Source: an uncultured Ruminiclostridium sp.
Lineage (GTDB): Bacteria > Bacillota > Clostridia > Oscillospirales > Ruminococcaceae
Assembly (NCBI GenBank): GCA_934490165.1
Contig: CAKSTB010000002.1
Span: 203,821-267,820, forward strand
Direction: 5' to 3'
DNA length: 64,000 nt
Under the pieces are notes generated by a model. It was not told the DNA's origin. It searched no databases and worked only from the letters and a program-made list of their open reading frames with translations. How positions within the stretch are numbered: position 1 is the stretch's first letter; each line of letters opens with the position of its first letter. Both the position numbers and the translations under genes were made by a program. Below, piece by piece: positions 36,259 through 44,504 of this stretch.

Positions 36259-36496
36259 ATTATTCTCCGATTTATAATCAATATTATGATGCTGTTCTGT
36301 TTAAAATTCTGTCTTTGGATATTGCATTTTCCGCCACAATATCCTATACTCCGATTTTATTATATAATATCTGTTAATTAAAGTCAATTAAATAACTCGC
36401 CGTTTGCCGATATGAAATGATTTTTTGTGAAAACTGTCGAATGCGGATAACCATCAGGAACAAAAATCAGTAAAGTTAACATTCGGTTAATAAACG

Positions 36497-36530
36497 AAAA
36501 CCCCGGCCTTTCTTAAAGTCGGGGTTTTAC
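36497..36530 (-). terminator. Terminator of ylxM-ffh-rpsP-khpA
   Basis: AAAACCCCG (36497-36505) pairs with CGGGGTTTT (36520-36528), 20 bases after khpA. Confidence 0.85.
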
Positions 36531-36548
36531 GTTCAATTCAGAAGTGCG

Positions 36549-36782
36549 TCAGTCGATCTCAACCATAACCTTCTGATTGTATCTTACTGCGCCTGCGCGC
36601 ATAATGGTGCGGATAGCCTTGGCTATTCTGCCCTGCTTGCCTATTACACGTCCCATATCATCGGGAGCAACGTGCAGATGATAAACAACAGTTCCGTCCT
36701 CTTTAGGCTCGTCAACTGTTACCCGGATGGCGGACTTGTCATCTACAAGGTCTTCCACCATAGCGATAAGCAATTTTTCCAT
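36549..36782 (-). CDS. khpA: KH-domain RNA-binding protein KhpA
   Basis: 77 residues, a single KH domain with the GxxG-type loop GRVIGKQGRIAKAIRTIMRA. KhpA (YlqC) binds RNA with KhpB and affects cell-envelope and small-RNA control in Firmicutes. Follows rpsP by 25 bases. rimM and trmD, which often follow, are absent here because a terminator comes next. Confidence 0.93.
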   Translation of the reverse strand: MEKLLIAMVEDLVDDKSAIRVTVDEPKEDGTVVYHLHVAPDDMGRVIGKQGRIAKAIRTIMRAGAVRYNQKVMVEID

Positions 36783-36807
36783 TTTATTTTCCTTTCAGAA
36801 ACAGCGA

Positions 36808-37056
36808 TTACTTTTCAGCTGCGATCTTGAGAAGCTTCTTAACTGTGTCTGTGGGCTGAGCGCCGTTAGCAAGCCACTTGTCAGCCTTTTCCTTGTCGAT
36901 AGATACAACAGAGGGCTCCTTTGTAGGATCGTAATAACCGATCTCTTCAATGAAACGGCCATCTCTGGGGTAACGTGAATCTGCAACTACAACTCTGTAG
37001 AAAGGAGCCTTCTTAGCGCCCATACGTCTTAATCTGATCTTTACCATTTTGTTCAC
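36808..37056 (-). CDS. rpsP: 30S ribosomal protein S16
   Basis: 82 residues: VKIRLRRMGAKKAPFYRVVVADSR and a GRFIEEIGYYDP segment are the S16 signature. Sits between ffh and khpA as in most Firmicutes. GAGGTGAAC precedes the ATG. Confidence 0.97.
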   Translation of the reverse strand: MNKMVKIRLRRMGAKKAPFYRVVVADSRYPRDGRFIEEIGYYDPTKEPSVVSIDKEKADKWLANGAQPTDTVKKLLKIAAEK

Positions 37057-37139
37057 CTCATAAAAAATTTAAAGTTTTAGTTTTTATAATCAAAGTGTAT
37101 TGTCAAACACCATGAATTACCTGTATTTACATAGCAAGC

Positions 37140-38507
37140 TTACATCGGGAAGCCGCCCATGCCGTTCATTCCTCCCATGCCACCCATGGGGAATTTCGGG
37201 AATTTACGCTTTTTACCGCCCTTAAGTCCCATCTGCTTCATCATCTTCTGCATACCTTCAAACTGTTTGAGAAGCTGATTTACATCTTCGACCTTTGTAC
37301 CGCTACCTGCCGCAATTCTGCGCTTACGCTTGGCATCGATAATTGAGGGCTTTTCGCGCTCTTTTTTTGTCATTGAAGAAATTATAGCCTTAGTACGGTA
37401 CATTCTGCGCTCGTCTATATCCTCTTCCTTGACCTTGCCCGCTACACCGGGGATCATCTTTATAAGAGATGAGATGCTTCCCATCTTCTCAATCTGTTCA
37501 AACTGTGCGTACAGGTCGTTCATATCGAACTTGTTTTCCTGCAAACGCTTTGCGAGCTTTTTCTGCTCCTTCTCATCAACATTTATCTTAGCCTTTTCGA
37601 TGAGTGAAAGCACATCGCCCATGCCGAGTATTCTGTCAGCCATACGGTTGGGGTGGAACTGCTCAAGATCGTCTGTCTTCTCACCGACACCTGCAAACTT
37701 GATCGGCTTGCCTGTAACAGAAAGGACTGACAGAGCCGCACCGCCTCGTGTATCGCCGTCCAGCTTTGTAAGGATAACGCCCGTAATGTCAAGCATATCG
37801 TTGAACGATTTTGCAACGTTTACAGCGTCCTGACCGGTCATAGAGTCAACAACAAGCAATATCTCATTCGGCTGAACCTCAGCCTTTATGTCTTTCAGCT
37901 CGTTCATCAGGTCCTCATCTATATGCAGACGACCTGCCGTATCAAGAATTACAACATCAAAGCCGTTGTCCTTCGCATACTTTATCGACTCTTTTGCTAT
38001 CTTCACGGGATTTGTCTGTCCCATCTCAAACACATGAGCGTCAACCGAAGCGCCGACTACCTTCAACTGATCGATAGCGGCAGGACGGTAAATATCGCAG
38101 GCTACTAAAAGCGGTCTTCTGTTCTGCTTTTTAAGATACTTTGCAAGCTTTGCGGTATGCGTTGTTTTACCTGCACCTTGCAGACCGCACATCATAATAA
38201 CGCACGGAGGCTTAGAGGGGAAATCGATCCTTGCCGTATCCGTACCCATAAGCTTTATCAGCTCATCATGTACTATATCTATAACCTGCTGTGCGGGAGT
38301 AAGGCTGTTCATGACCTCACTGCCGACTGCACGCTCGCTTACTTTTCCTACGAAGTCCTTTACGACCGGGAAGCTGACATCCGCTTCAAGCAGTGCCATC
38401 TTGACCTCTCGCATAGCTTCCTTTACATCTTTTTCATTCAGCTTACCGTGATTTTTCAGCTTGCCGAATACTTTTCCGAGCTTGTCCGAAAGTCCTTCAA
38501 ATGCCAT
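37140..38507 (-). CDS. ffh: Signal recognition particle protein Ffh
   Basis: 455 residues. N domain (1-85), GTPase G domain with GLQGAGKTTHTAKLAKYL, DTAGRLHID and TKLDGDTRGG, and the Met-rich M domain that binds signal sequences and 4.5S RNA (QKMMKQMGLKGG near the end, then a Gly/Met tail). Targets membrane proteins to FtsY and SecYEG. No SRP RNA gene was found in the window. Confidence 0.97.
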   Translation of the reverse strand: MAFEGLSDKLGKVFGKLKNHGKLNEKDVKEAMREVKMALLEADVSFPVVKDFVGKVSERAVGSEVMNSLTPAQQVIDIVHDELIKLMGTDTARIDFPSKPPCVIMMCGLQGAGKTTHTAKLAKYLKKQNRRPLLVACDIYRPAAIDQLKVVGASVDAHVFEMGQTNPVKIAKESIKYAKDNGFDVVILDTAGRLHIDEDLMNELKDIKAEVQPNEILLVVDSMTGQDAVNVAKSFNDMLDITGVILTKLDGDTRGGAALSVLSVTGKPIKFAGVGEKTDDLEQFHPNRMADRILGMGDVLSLIEKAKINVDEKEQKKLAKRLQENKFDMNDLYAQFEQIEKMGSISSLIKMIPGVAGKVKEEDIDERRMYRTKAIISSMTKKEREKPSIIDAKRKRRIAAGSGTKVEDVNQLLKQFEGMQKMMKQMGLKGGKKRKFPKFPMGGMGGMNGMGGFPM

Positions 38508-38529
38508 CAGCCAACCTCCTTATCACAAA

Positions 38530-38868
38530 TTATAATGTATTCTTTATGTTCTCAATAAGAGCTTTCATTTTATCTTTTTCTGCGGCACTGCCGACACTCT
38601 TATCGGTAAGTGCTGTCAGTTCATCGCATAAATCGCAGACCCTGCGGTATTTTTCCGCAAAGCCGAGGGTTTCTTCAAGCTGTGTAAGATACTCCTCAGA
38701 GGTTCGGATGCACTTGTGAACACCCTGTCTTGTGATACCCATATTCTCGGCAATCTCCGAAAGCGATAGATCCTCGTCATAATAAAGGCTGAGCGTATCA
38801 TATTGCTTCTCGGTAAGCATACTGCCATAGGTATCGAGCAGTATCGCATTTTCGATATTCTTTGACAT
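38530..38868 (-). CDS. ylxM: YlxM family DNA-binding protein
   Basis: 112 residues from ATG 38868 (AGGAGCGG upstream). Sigma-70 region 4-like helix-turn-helix: LTEKQYDTLSLYYDEDLSLSEIAENMGITRQGVHKCI. YlxM almost always precedes ffh and is thought to modulate the SRP pathway; the mechanism is not settled. Confidence 0.92.
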   Translation of the reverse strand: MSKNIENAILLDTYGSMLTEKQYDTLSLYYDEDLSLSEIAENMGITRQGVHKCIRTSEEYLTQLEETLGFAEKYRRVCDLCDELTALTDKSVGSAAEKDKMKALIENIKNTL

Positions 38869-39019
38869 TTTGCCGCTCCTTTGTCTGTCCGTATTCCCGG
38901 TAACAGTCATACGAACTTAAGCGATTTACCGCCGGCTTACAAGCCGTAAATCTCACAAACCTTTTTGTTGTGCCGTTTTAAGCGGTGTAATGCTGTTTTG
39001 GTTTACACCCACCTGATAT

Positions 39020-39048
39020 ATTATACACAAAGACCGCCGCTTTGTCAA
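39020..39048 (-). promoter_or_regulatory. Promoter of ylxM-ffh-rpsP-khpA
   Basis: Minus-strand TTGACA (39048-39043), 17-base spacer, TATAAT (39025-39020): full consensus, leaving an untranslated leader of about 145 bases. Back to back with the PfkB promoter. Confidence 0.85.
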
Positions 39049-39076
39049 GTAAAATATGAAAATTTCTCATAAATAC

Positions 39077-39105
39077 TTGACTGCAAACCGATTTAACGGT
39101 ATTAT
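39077..39105 (+). promoter_or_regulatory. Promoter of the PfkB kinase gene
   Basis: TTGACT (39077-39082), 17-base spacer, TATTAT (39100-39105). Confidence 0.7.
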
Positions 39106-39134
39106 ATACTCATAACCGACAAGGAGAGATCACT

Positions 39135-39929
39135 ATGATAATAACAACTCTGACCTGTATGTGCGTTGACATATTCGATAATACGATAATGCCCGGAGGC
39201 GAATCGCTCAATTTCGCCGCAACAATATCACGGCTTACAGATGCACAGGTCTATATAATCGGCGCTGTCGGAAATGACATTTACGGTAAAACCGTGCTTG
39301 ACAGCATAAAAAACTTTAATATCGACAAAACCCATATCAGAACCGAAAACGGAAACACCGCCTCAAACCGCACCTATCTTACCCCTGACGGCGACCGTTA
39401 TTATAAAGACGATTCGTGGAACGGCGGAGTTTTCTCGGAGTTTACCCTGTCTGCGTCTGACAGGGAATTATTGCATTCTTCGGATATGGTACATACCACC
39501 TTTTCCGGACCGAATTTCAGCGATGTTATAACCTGTTGCCGTGAAAAGCGTTTCCCGCTTTCTGTTGACTTTGATATTTGCAGAGATTTTGATACGATAG
39601 AGAAATACCTTGACTGCATATCCCTTTTGTTTATAAGCGGTGATGAACCTACGCTTGAAAAAGCGAAACGGCTCTCGGCAAAATATCCCGACACTATATT
39701 CATTGTAACGCTCGGCAAAAACGGAAGCACCGCCTTTTCAAAAGGCACGGCTTATCATTGTGCCGCCGCCGAGGTATCCGAAGTGACAGATACCACCGGT
39801 TGCGGCGACAGCTATCAGGCAGGCTTTATAGCAAGCTATCTTGCTGACAAAAACATAGAAACGGCTATGAGCAAAGGCTCGCAGACAGCCGCAGAAACGC
39901 TTTCGTTCATCGGCGGATTCAGATATTGA
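39135..39929 (+). CDS. PfkB-family sugar kinase, fructoselysine-6-kinase-like
   Basis: 264 residues, short for the family. GGESLNFAATISRLTDAQVYIIGAVGND is the N-terminal signature and DTTGCGDSYQAGFIASYLA the ATP/anion-hole motif with catalytic Asp. The short length and MIITTLTCMCVDIFDN start resemble FrlD-type kinases, but no frlB deglycase or transporter is near, so the sugar is uncertain. CAAGGAGAG lies before the ATG. Confidence 0.85.
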   Translation: MIITTLTCMCVDIFDNTIMPGGESLNFAATISRLTDAQVYIIGAVGNDIYGKTVLDSIKNFNIDKTHIRTENGNTASNRTYLTPDGDRYYKDDSWNGGVFSEFTLSASDRELLHSSDMVHTTFSGPNFSDVITCCREKRFPLSVDFDICRDFDTIEKYLDCISLLFISGDEPTLEKAKRLSAKYPDTIFIVTLGKNGSTAFSKGTAYHCAAAEVSEVTDTTGCGDSYQAGFIASYLADKNIETAMSKGSQTAAETLSFIGGFRY

Positions 39930-39932
39930 AAT

Positions 39933-39966
39933 ACGGCGGAAAAGCTTTTGCTTTTCCGCCGTCATT
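39933..39966. terminator. Bidirectional terminator between PfkB and GH3 genes
   Basis: Perfect 13-bp stem ACGGCGGAAAAGC tttt GCTTTTCCGCCGT between convergent genes. Confidence 0.9.
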
Positions 39967-39969
39967 ATT

Positions 39970-42045
39970 TTATATACTTACCTCGACCGATACGCACTTG
40001 CCGCCATACAGCTTTTCGCTGAGCTGAGTAGGCTGTGTGAAGCCTGCGTAAAGCGTATATCTGCCGCTTCTCACCGCTCTTACGCCGTTATCGTCAACCG
40101 TTTCAAACGCACTTTCCGGAATATTGACGTTTATCGTCCTGCTTTCCCCGTCAAACAGCGAAACACGCTCAAATGCACAAAGACTGTGATTTTTTACCCC
40201 GTTTTCGCTCTTTATATAGACCTGTAGAACGTCCTCCGCACTTCTGCTTCCCGTATTGGTAACATTAACGGTCAGCGTATTGTCCTTGTACGAAATATCC
40301 CCGCATTCAAAGCGCGTATAGGTAAGTCCGTAGCCGAACGGATAAAGCACATTGCTTTCGCCCTCGCAATAGCGGTAGGTTCTGTTCTTCATCGAATAAT
40401 CGGTAAACTCGGGCAGCATATCCGCCGATTTATAGAAAGTAACAGGGAGCTTGCCTGACGGCGATACCTCGCCGAAAAGTATCCCGGCAAGCGCCTTTCC
40501 GCCGTACTGACCCGGATACCATGCGTTAATAAGAGCGTTTCCCTCGCACTCGGGATTTACACTGCTTCCCGCCGCAAGCACTATTATAATGGGCTTTCCT
40601 GTATTTTTAAGCTTTTGCAGCAGCACACGCTGTACCTCGGGCAATCTTAAATCAGGCTTGTCGCCTGAGGCAAACTCGTTTCCCGTGTCGCCCTCCTCGC
40701 CCTCAAGAGTAGCGTCAAGTCCTACACATACAACTGTAACATCTGCCGCTTCGCAAGCCGCAACCGCCTCGGCGTATCTGTCGCCGGGGAGTGCAAGCCC
40801 CTGCGTTCTGTCACGGAAAAGCTGACAGCCCTCCGCATAATATACCCTGCCGTCAAACGCGTCCTGTATTCCCTCAAGGAACGTAATGCTTCTGTCGGGC
40901 GTACCGTTATAGTTTCCGAGCAACGCCGCACGGCTGTCTGCATTAGGTCCGATCACCGCTATTGAGCTTATCTTGTCACGGTCAAGCGGCAGTATACCGT
41001 CATTATGCAAAAGCACCATTGATTTCTCCGCCGCTTCAAGCGATAACGCTTTATTGCCGTCACAGGCGATAATATCAAACGGCAGCTCGTCAAATTCGTT
41101 GTCGTCAAGCTGTCCGAGCCTTATTCTTGTGCGCAGAGCATGAATGCAGGCAGTCCTTATATCTTCCTTTGTTATAAGACCCTCTTCAAGCGCCGCCAGA
41201 ATATGCAGATATGTATTTCCGCAATTGACATCACAGCCGGCTTTAAGCGCCATAGCCGCCGACTGCGGCGCAGTATCGGTAATTTTATGTGTTGTATGAA
41301 AGTCCCTTATCGCCCAGCAATCCGACACGAAATAACCGTCAAAGCCCCACTCACGAAGCTTTTCCATAAGCTTTTCAGACGCGCACGCAGGCTCGCCGTT
41401 CACCCTGTTATAAGCACCCATTACGCCCTCGACCTTTGCCTCTTTGACAAGCGCTTTAAATGCCGGAAGATAGGTTTCTTCCATGTCCTTTTCACTTGCC
41501 TTGGCATCAAACTCGTGGCGCAGTGACTCCGGACCGCTGTGTACTGCAAAATGCTTTGCACACGCGGCGGCGCGCAGGTATTTTTCATCGCCCTGTATGC
41601 CTTTTACAAAATTAACGCCTAAGCACGATGTAAGATACGGGTCTTCGCCGTAGGTTTCGTGTCCTCTGCCCCAACGCGGGTCACGGAATATATTTATGTT
41701 CGGTGCCCACAAGGTCAGACCTTTGTATATGTCGGTATCACCGTGCTTTTTCGCACTGTTGTACATTGCCCTCGCTTCTGTGGAAATCACCTCACCGACA
41801 CGATACATCATATCCTTGTCAAATGCCGCCGCAAGTGCGATAGCCTGCGGAAAAACCGTAGCCGTGCCTGCTCTCGCCACTCCGTGCAGACCCTCATTCC
41901 ACCAGTTATAAGACGGAAGTCCTGCCTTTTCTATGGCAGGTGCGTCATATTTCAGCTGCTGTGCCTGTTCTTCCGTTGTAAGCGTATCAGTAAGTGCTAC
42001 TGCTCTTTCATAAGCCGAAAGATTTTTGTCTTTATATTTTTCCAT
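39970..42045 (-). CDS. Glycoside hydrolase family 3, beta-xylosidase/beta-glucosidase type
   Basis: 691 residues without a signal peptide, so cytosolic. The N-terminal barrel has YNWWNEGLHGVARAG, typical of GH3 beta-xylosidase/arabinosidase members, KHFAVHSGPE and the catalytic nucleophile Asp in GYFVSDCWAI. The middle domain has GPNADSRAALLGNYNG and a likely acid/base Glu in LDATLEGEEGDTGNE. A C-terminal FnIII-like domain follows (NVTNTGSRSAEDVLQVYI). It would release terminal xylose or glucose from imported oligosaccharides. Single-gene unit. Confidence 0.93.
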   Translation of the reverse strand: MEKYKDKNLSAYERAVALTDTLTTEEQAQQLKYDAPAIEKAGLPSYNWWNEGLHGVARAGTATVFPQAIALAAAFDKDMMYRVGEVISTEARAMYNSAKKHGDTDIYKGLTLWAPNINIFRDPRWGRGHETYGEDPYLTSCLGVNFVKGIQGDEKYLRAAACAKHFAVHSGPESLRHEFDAKASEKDMEETYLPAFKALVKEAKVEGVMGAYNRVNGEPACASEKLMEKLREWGFDGYFVSDCWAIRDFHTTHKITDTAPQSAAMALKAGCDVNCGNTYLHILAALEEGLITKEDIRTACIHALRTRIRLGQLDDNEFDELPFDIIACDGNKALSLEAAEKSMVLLHNDGILPLDRDKISSIAVIGPNADSRAALLGNYNGTPDRSITFLEGIQDAFDGRVYYAEGCQLFRDRTQGLALPGDRYAEAVAACEAADVTVVCVGLDATLEGEEGDTGNEFASGDKPDLRLPEVQRVLLQKLKNTGKPIIIVLAAGSSVNPECEGNALINAWYPGQYGGKALAGILFGEVSPSGKLPVTFYKSADMLPEFTDYSMKNRTYRYCEGESNVLYPFGYGLTYTRFECGDISYKDNTLTVNVTNTGSRSAEDVLQVYIKSENGVKNHSLCAFERVSLFDGESRTINVNIPESAFETVDDNGVRAVRSGRYTLYAGFTQPTQLSEKLYGGKCVSVEVSI

Positions 42046-42186
42046 ATTGTTCTCCTTAAAAAGCCGATGCTTTCGCCCTTTTTTCTGATTGTAACATAAT
42101 CACGTCCCGATTTCAAGACAAAAATAAACGGGACTGTGCCACAATTCCTCAGCTTATCAAATTCTATCAAGCTTAAATTCAATATA

Positions 42187-42866
42187 TTGTAAAAATGTCA
42201 AAACAATAAATATATCGCCAACACCGCTGAAAACAGCATCCGTGCCAATAAGTTGTTAATAATTTCGTGAGTAAATCCGTGCAACTGCACTGTCACCGAA
42301 ATTTCCAAAAAACGCACTATCCAAAGATATCTGTACAGTCCCCCCGGGTCAAACAGAGCGTCAGCGTCCCGCTTATAACGGGATTTGAAACGCAATCGTT
42401 TGTGTGTCTTATAGCCAACACCCCATTATGGCAGAAGAGGAGAGAGGTCAGGAAAGAGGGAGCTTGAGGGAGAAAACCTAAGGGGAGAGGGGAAAGCGCC
42501 TTTGGAGCGCCTTCCTCTCTCCCCTTGGGTTGTCTCCCTCACACATAGCAGCAACATCATCAAATAGAATAGCGAACCCGAGAAGTGCTGTCCCGCGAAA
42601 AGCACTATCGGTAGCCTGCTACCATAGTAAAAAACACCAACCATTTTCGCTAAGCCAAAAAACATAAACACATCGCATAGAATAGCGAACCCGAGAAGTG
42701 CTACCCGATGAATAGAACTATCGGTAGCCTTCTATCATTGTTAATTACTAAAACGTTATAACAGAAGTGCACTAAAAACAGAATTTTTCAACATATCAAA
42801 AAAGTGAGCCTAGCGCACTATCTTTGCGCTTCGACTCACTCTTTTCTTTTCCGGGTTGCATCACAA
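42187..42866 (-). repeat. Dispersed intergenic repeat, copy B (about 680 bp)
   Basis: Reverse-complement relative of 2085-2725, filling most of the gene-free stretch 42046-42891. It contains two tandem copies of the CACTTCTCGGGTTCGC module where copy A has one, and a long inverted repeat at 42466-42540 with arms of about 37 bases beginning GAGGGAGA. A terminator-like hairpin sits near 42796-42836. One minus-strand frame (42198-42395) is open here but broken in copy A, so I do not call a gene. Confidence 0.75.
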
Positions 42867-42891
42867 CCCCGTGAACATTCAAAAAATATAT

Positions 42892-43167
42892 TTATTTGTC
42901 GTTATCCTTCGACTTTCTGTTACTTATAACAGAGCCTGTCACTATTCCGCCGACAAGGACTACCGCACCCACAGTGCTGAGCACTATCCAACCGGGGAAC
43001 GCATTGCTTTCCGCTGTCTGCTCTGCAATAAGTCCGTTCTTAGTCATTTCCGCTCTTGCATTACTGCCGTTGTCCGCAGGGGATTGCGCATAGGCATAAA
43101 CGCTGACTGTTAGTAAAGTAGTTGCGAGAGCAACTATTGAAGTGATCGTTTTTAATAGCTTTGTCAT
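42892..43167 (-). CDS. Small exported protein with C-terminal membrane anchor
   Basis: 91 residues from ATG 43167 (AGAGGA upstream). Signal peptide at residues 1-28 (VALATTLLTVSVYAYAQS), a polar Asn/Glu-rich middle and a C-terminal helix GWIVLSTVGAVVLVGGIV followed by RKSKDNDK. The layout resembles small surface or stress proteins; no family recognised. Its promoter is a near copy of that at 44426-44496. Confidence 0.75.
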   Translation of the reverse strand: MTKLLKTITSIVALATTLLTVSVYAYAQSPADNGSNARAEMTKNGLIAEQTAESNAFPGWIVLSTVGAVVLVGGIVTGSVISNRKSKDNDK

Positions 43168-43237
43168 AATTTTCAGTCCTCTCATAGTTTTATGCTTTAT
43201 TGTTATATAGTAAGGTGTATTTTTCTTTCCTGATTTT

Positions 43238-43308
43238 AGTATATCACATAAAAACTGCAAGTCAATATTTATGACAAAACTGTAACTATTTTGTTACCGG
43301 TTTGTAAC
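43238..43308 (-). promoter_or_regulatory. Promoter with three 11-bp-phased boxes (module 1)
   Basis: Minus-strand TTGACT (43265-43260), 16-base spacer, TATACT (43243-43238). Upstream lie three hexamers GTTACA/GTAACA at exact 11-base steps (43303-43308, 43292-43297, 43281-43286), the spacing used by OmpR/PhoB/PhoP-type response regulators. Nearly identical to module 2. Confidence 0.75.
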
Positions 43309-43387
43309 CTTTTTCGGTCGTTCGTCAGGCGGTTCAACTGCCGAACATTTACCTGTAGACAAATGAGGGCTTTCATTATACAGAAAA

Positions 43388-43418
43388 GCGGCTGACAGCC
43401 CTAAAAGGCATCAGCCGC
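43388..43418 (-). terminator. Terminator of the 43452-44352 gene pair
   Basis: GCGGCTGA pairs with TCAGCCGC, followed on the minus strand by CTTTTCT. Confidence 0.7.
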
Positions 43419-43451
43419 ATAATGAACATAATTGTATAACCCATATATACA

Positions 43452-43916
43452 TTATTGATCAAACAATATAGTTAAATCATGTCCGAAGCATATCATACAC
43501 ACTGCTATGTACAAAATCGGATTTGAAATAATGACAATCAACCGTTCTAAACCCGTTCTGCATTTTCGTATGAAATAAATTGTTGATAAAATAACGAACA
43601 AGAAAATAGCACACCATGCATAAATGACAGAATCCAACAGTTCGTTCAGAAGACAAGCAATAAAGATAAAAATTAAAGAAATCACCGGCACGATAGCCCT
43701 GTCTTTAAGATAAAAGCTTGTATCGGTTTTGGTGATCAGCGTAATTACTATCGGAAGAAATCCGCCAAGTAAAGCGCTGAACAAACAGCCGAGCCTTAAA
43801 GCGTTTAATTCTTTGCCAATAGAAAAAATGACAAAAGAAATTACAAATATCAGACATATTGATATTGGAAAAATCAACGAACCGATAAGCTTTCTGCTTG
43901 TAAAATTATGCTTCAT
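43452..43916 (-). CDS. Small membrane protein of unknown function
   Basis: 154 residues, mostly hydrophobic with about five helices (at roughly 12-32, 40-60, 73-90, 95-112, 127-146). No motif recognised. Follows the 43945 membrane gene by 28 bases and shares its promoter module. Confidence 0.65.
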   Translation of the reverse strand: MKHNFTSRKLIGSLIFPISICLIFVISFVIFSIGKELNALRLGCLFSALLGGFLPIVITLITKTDTSFYLKDRAIVPVISLIFIFIACLLNELLDSVIYAWCAIFLFVILSTIYFIRKCRTGLERLIVIISNPILYIAVCMICFGHDLTILFDQ

Positions 43917-43944
43917 GAAACCTCCGATACCAAAACGCTACAGT

Positions 43945-44352
43945 TTAGTTTTGTTTTTTGCAGACCAATCTTGTTAATTTTGCCAAAGCAAAAGACGGCA
44001 ATTGTACAACAAGCATTTCTAATACTATAATTACCGCATCGGTAAAAACATCGGGATTAAAAAATTGGGAACTTCCCCTATGGAGATAGTATAATAAATA
44101 CACCCCCTCGTTTTCGAATATCAAGACAAACAGAAGTGTAATAATCGCACCGCAGAATATTGCGTATACGGGCAAATCAAAACAAAGAACAGCCAGATAC
44201 GTTATAAGTATTACCGCAACGAATGAGCAAGCTATTTGGATGTCATCAAAACTGCCGTTCATAGCGTACATAATAGAATGAATAAGTATATGCATTAGCA
44301 ACACCAATACTTGCATCCCGATACCTAAACTTATGTTTTTTGCAATCTTCAT
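43945..44352 (-). CDS. Small membrane protein of unknown function
   Basis: 135 residues with about four helices, starting MKIAKNISLGIGMQVLVLLM. GAGGATCAA precedes the ATG. First gene of a two-gene unit of membrane proteins controlled by promoter module 2. No family recognised; such pairs are often accessory to immunity or envelope-stress systems, which is only a guess here. Confidence 0.65.
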   Translation of the reverse strand: MKIAKNISLGIGMQVLVLLMHILIHSIMYAMNGSFDDIQIACSFVAVILITYLAVLCFDLPVYAIFCGAIITLLFVLIFENEGVYLLYYLHRGSSQFFNPDVFTDAVIIVLEMLVVQLPSFALAKLTRLVCKKQN

Positions 44353-44425
44353 TTGATCCTCCTGTCTGCCGATGTTGAATCAGATAGTATAACACCTGTA
44401 ATGTATATTCTTTTTTCCTGATTTC

Positions 44426-44496
44426 AGTATATCATACAAAAAACGTAAGTCAATATTTATGTCGAAACTGTAACTGTTTTGTTACCGATTTGTAAC
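44426..44496 (-). promoter_or_regulatory. Promoter with three 11-bp-phased boxes (module 2)
   Basis: Minus-strand TTGACT (44453-44448), 16-base spacer, TATACT (44431-44426), and GTTACA/GTAACA hexamers at 44491-44496, 44480-44485 and 44469-44474. About 100 bases match module 1 closely. Confidence 0.75.
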
Positions 44497-44504
44497 CTTT
44501 TGGG

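Noticed and set aside
42198..42395. A 65-codon minus-strand frame in dispersed repeat copy B.
   Set aside because: The aligned region in copy A is broken by stops and shifts, so coding is not supported.
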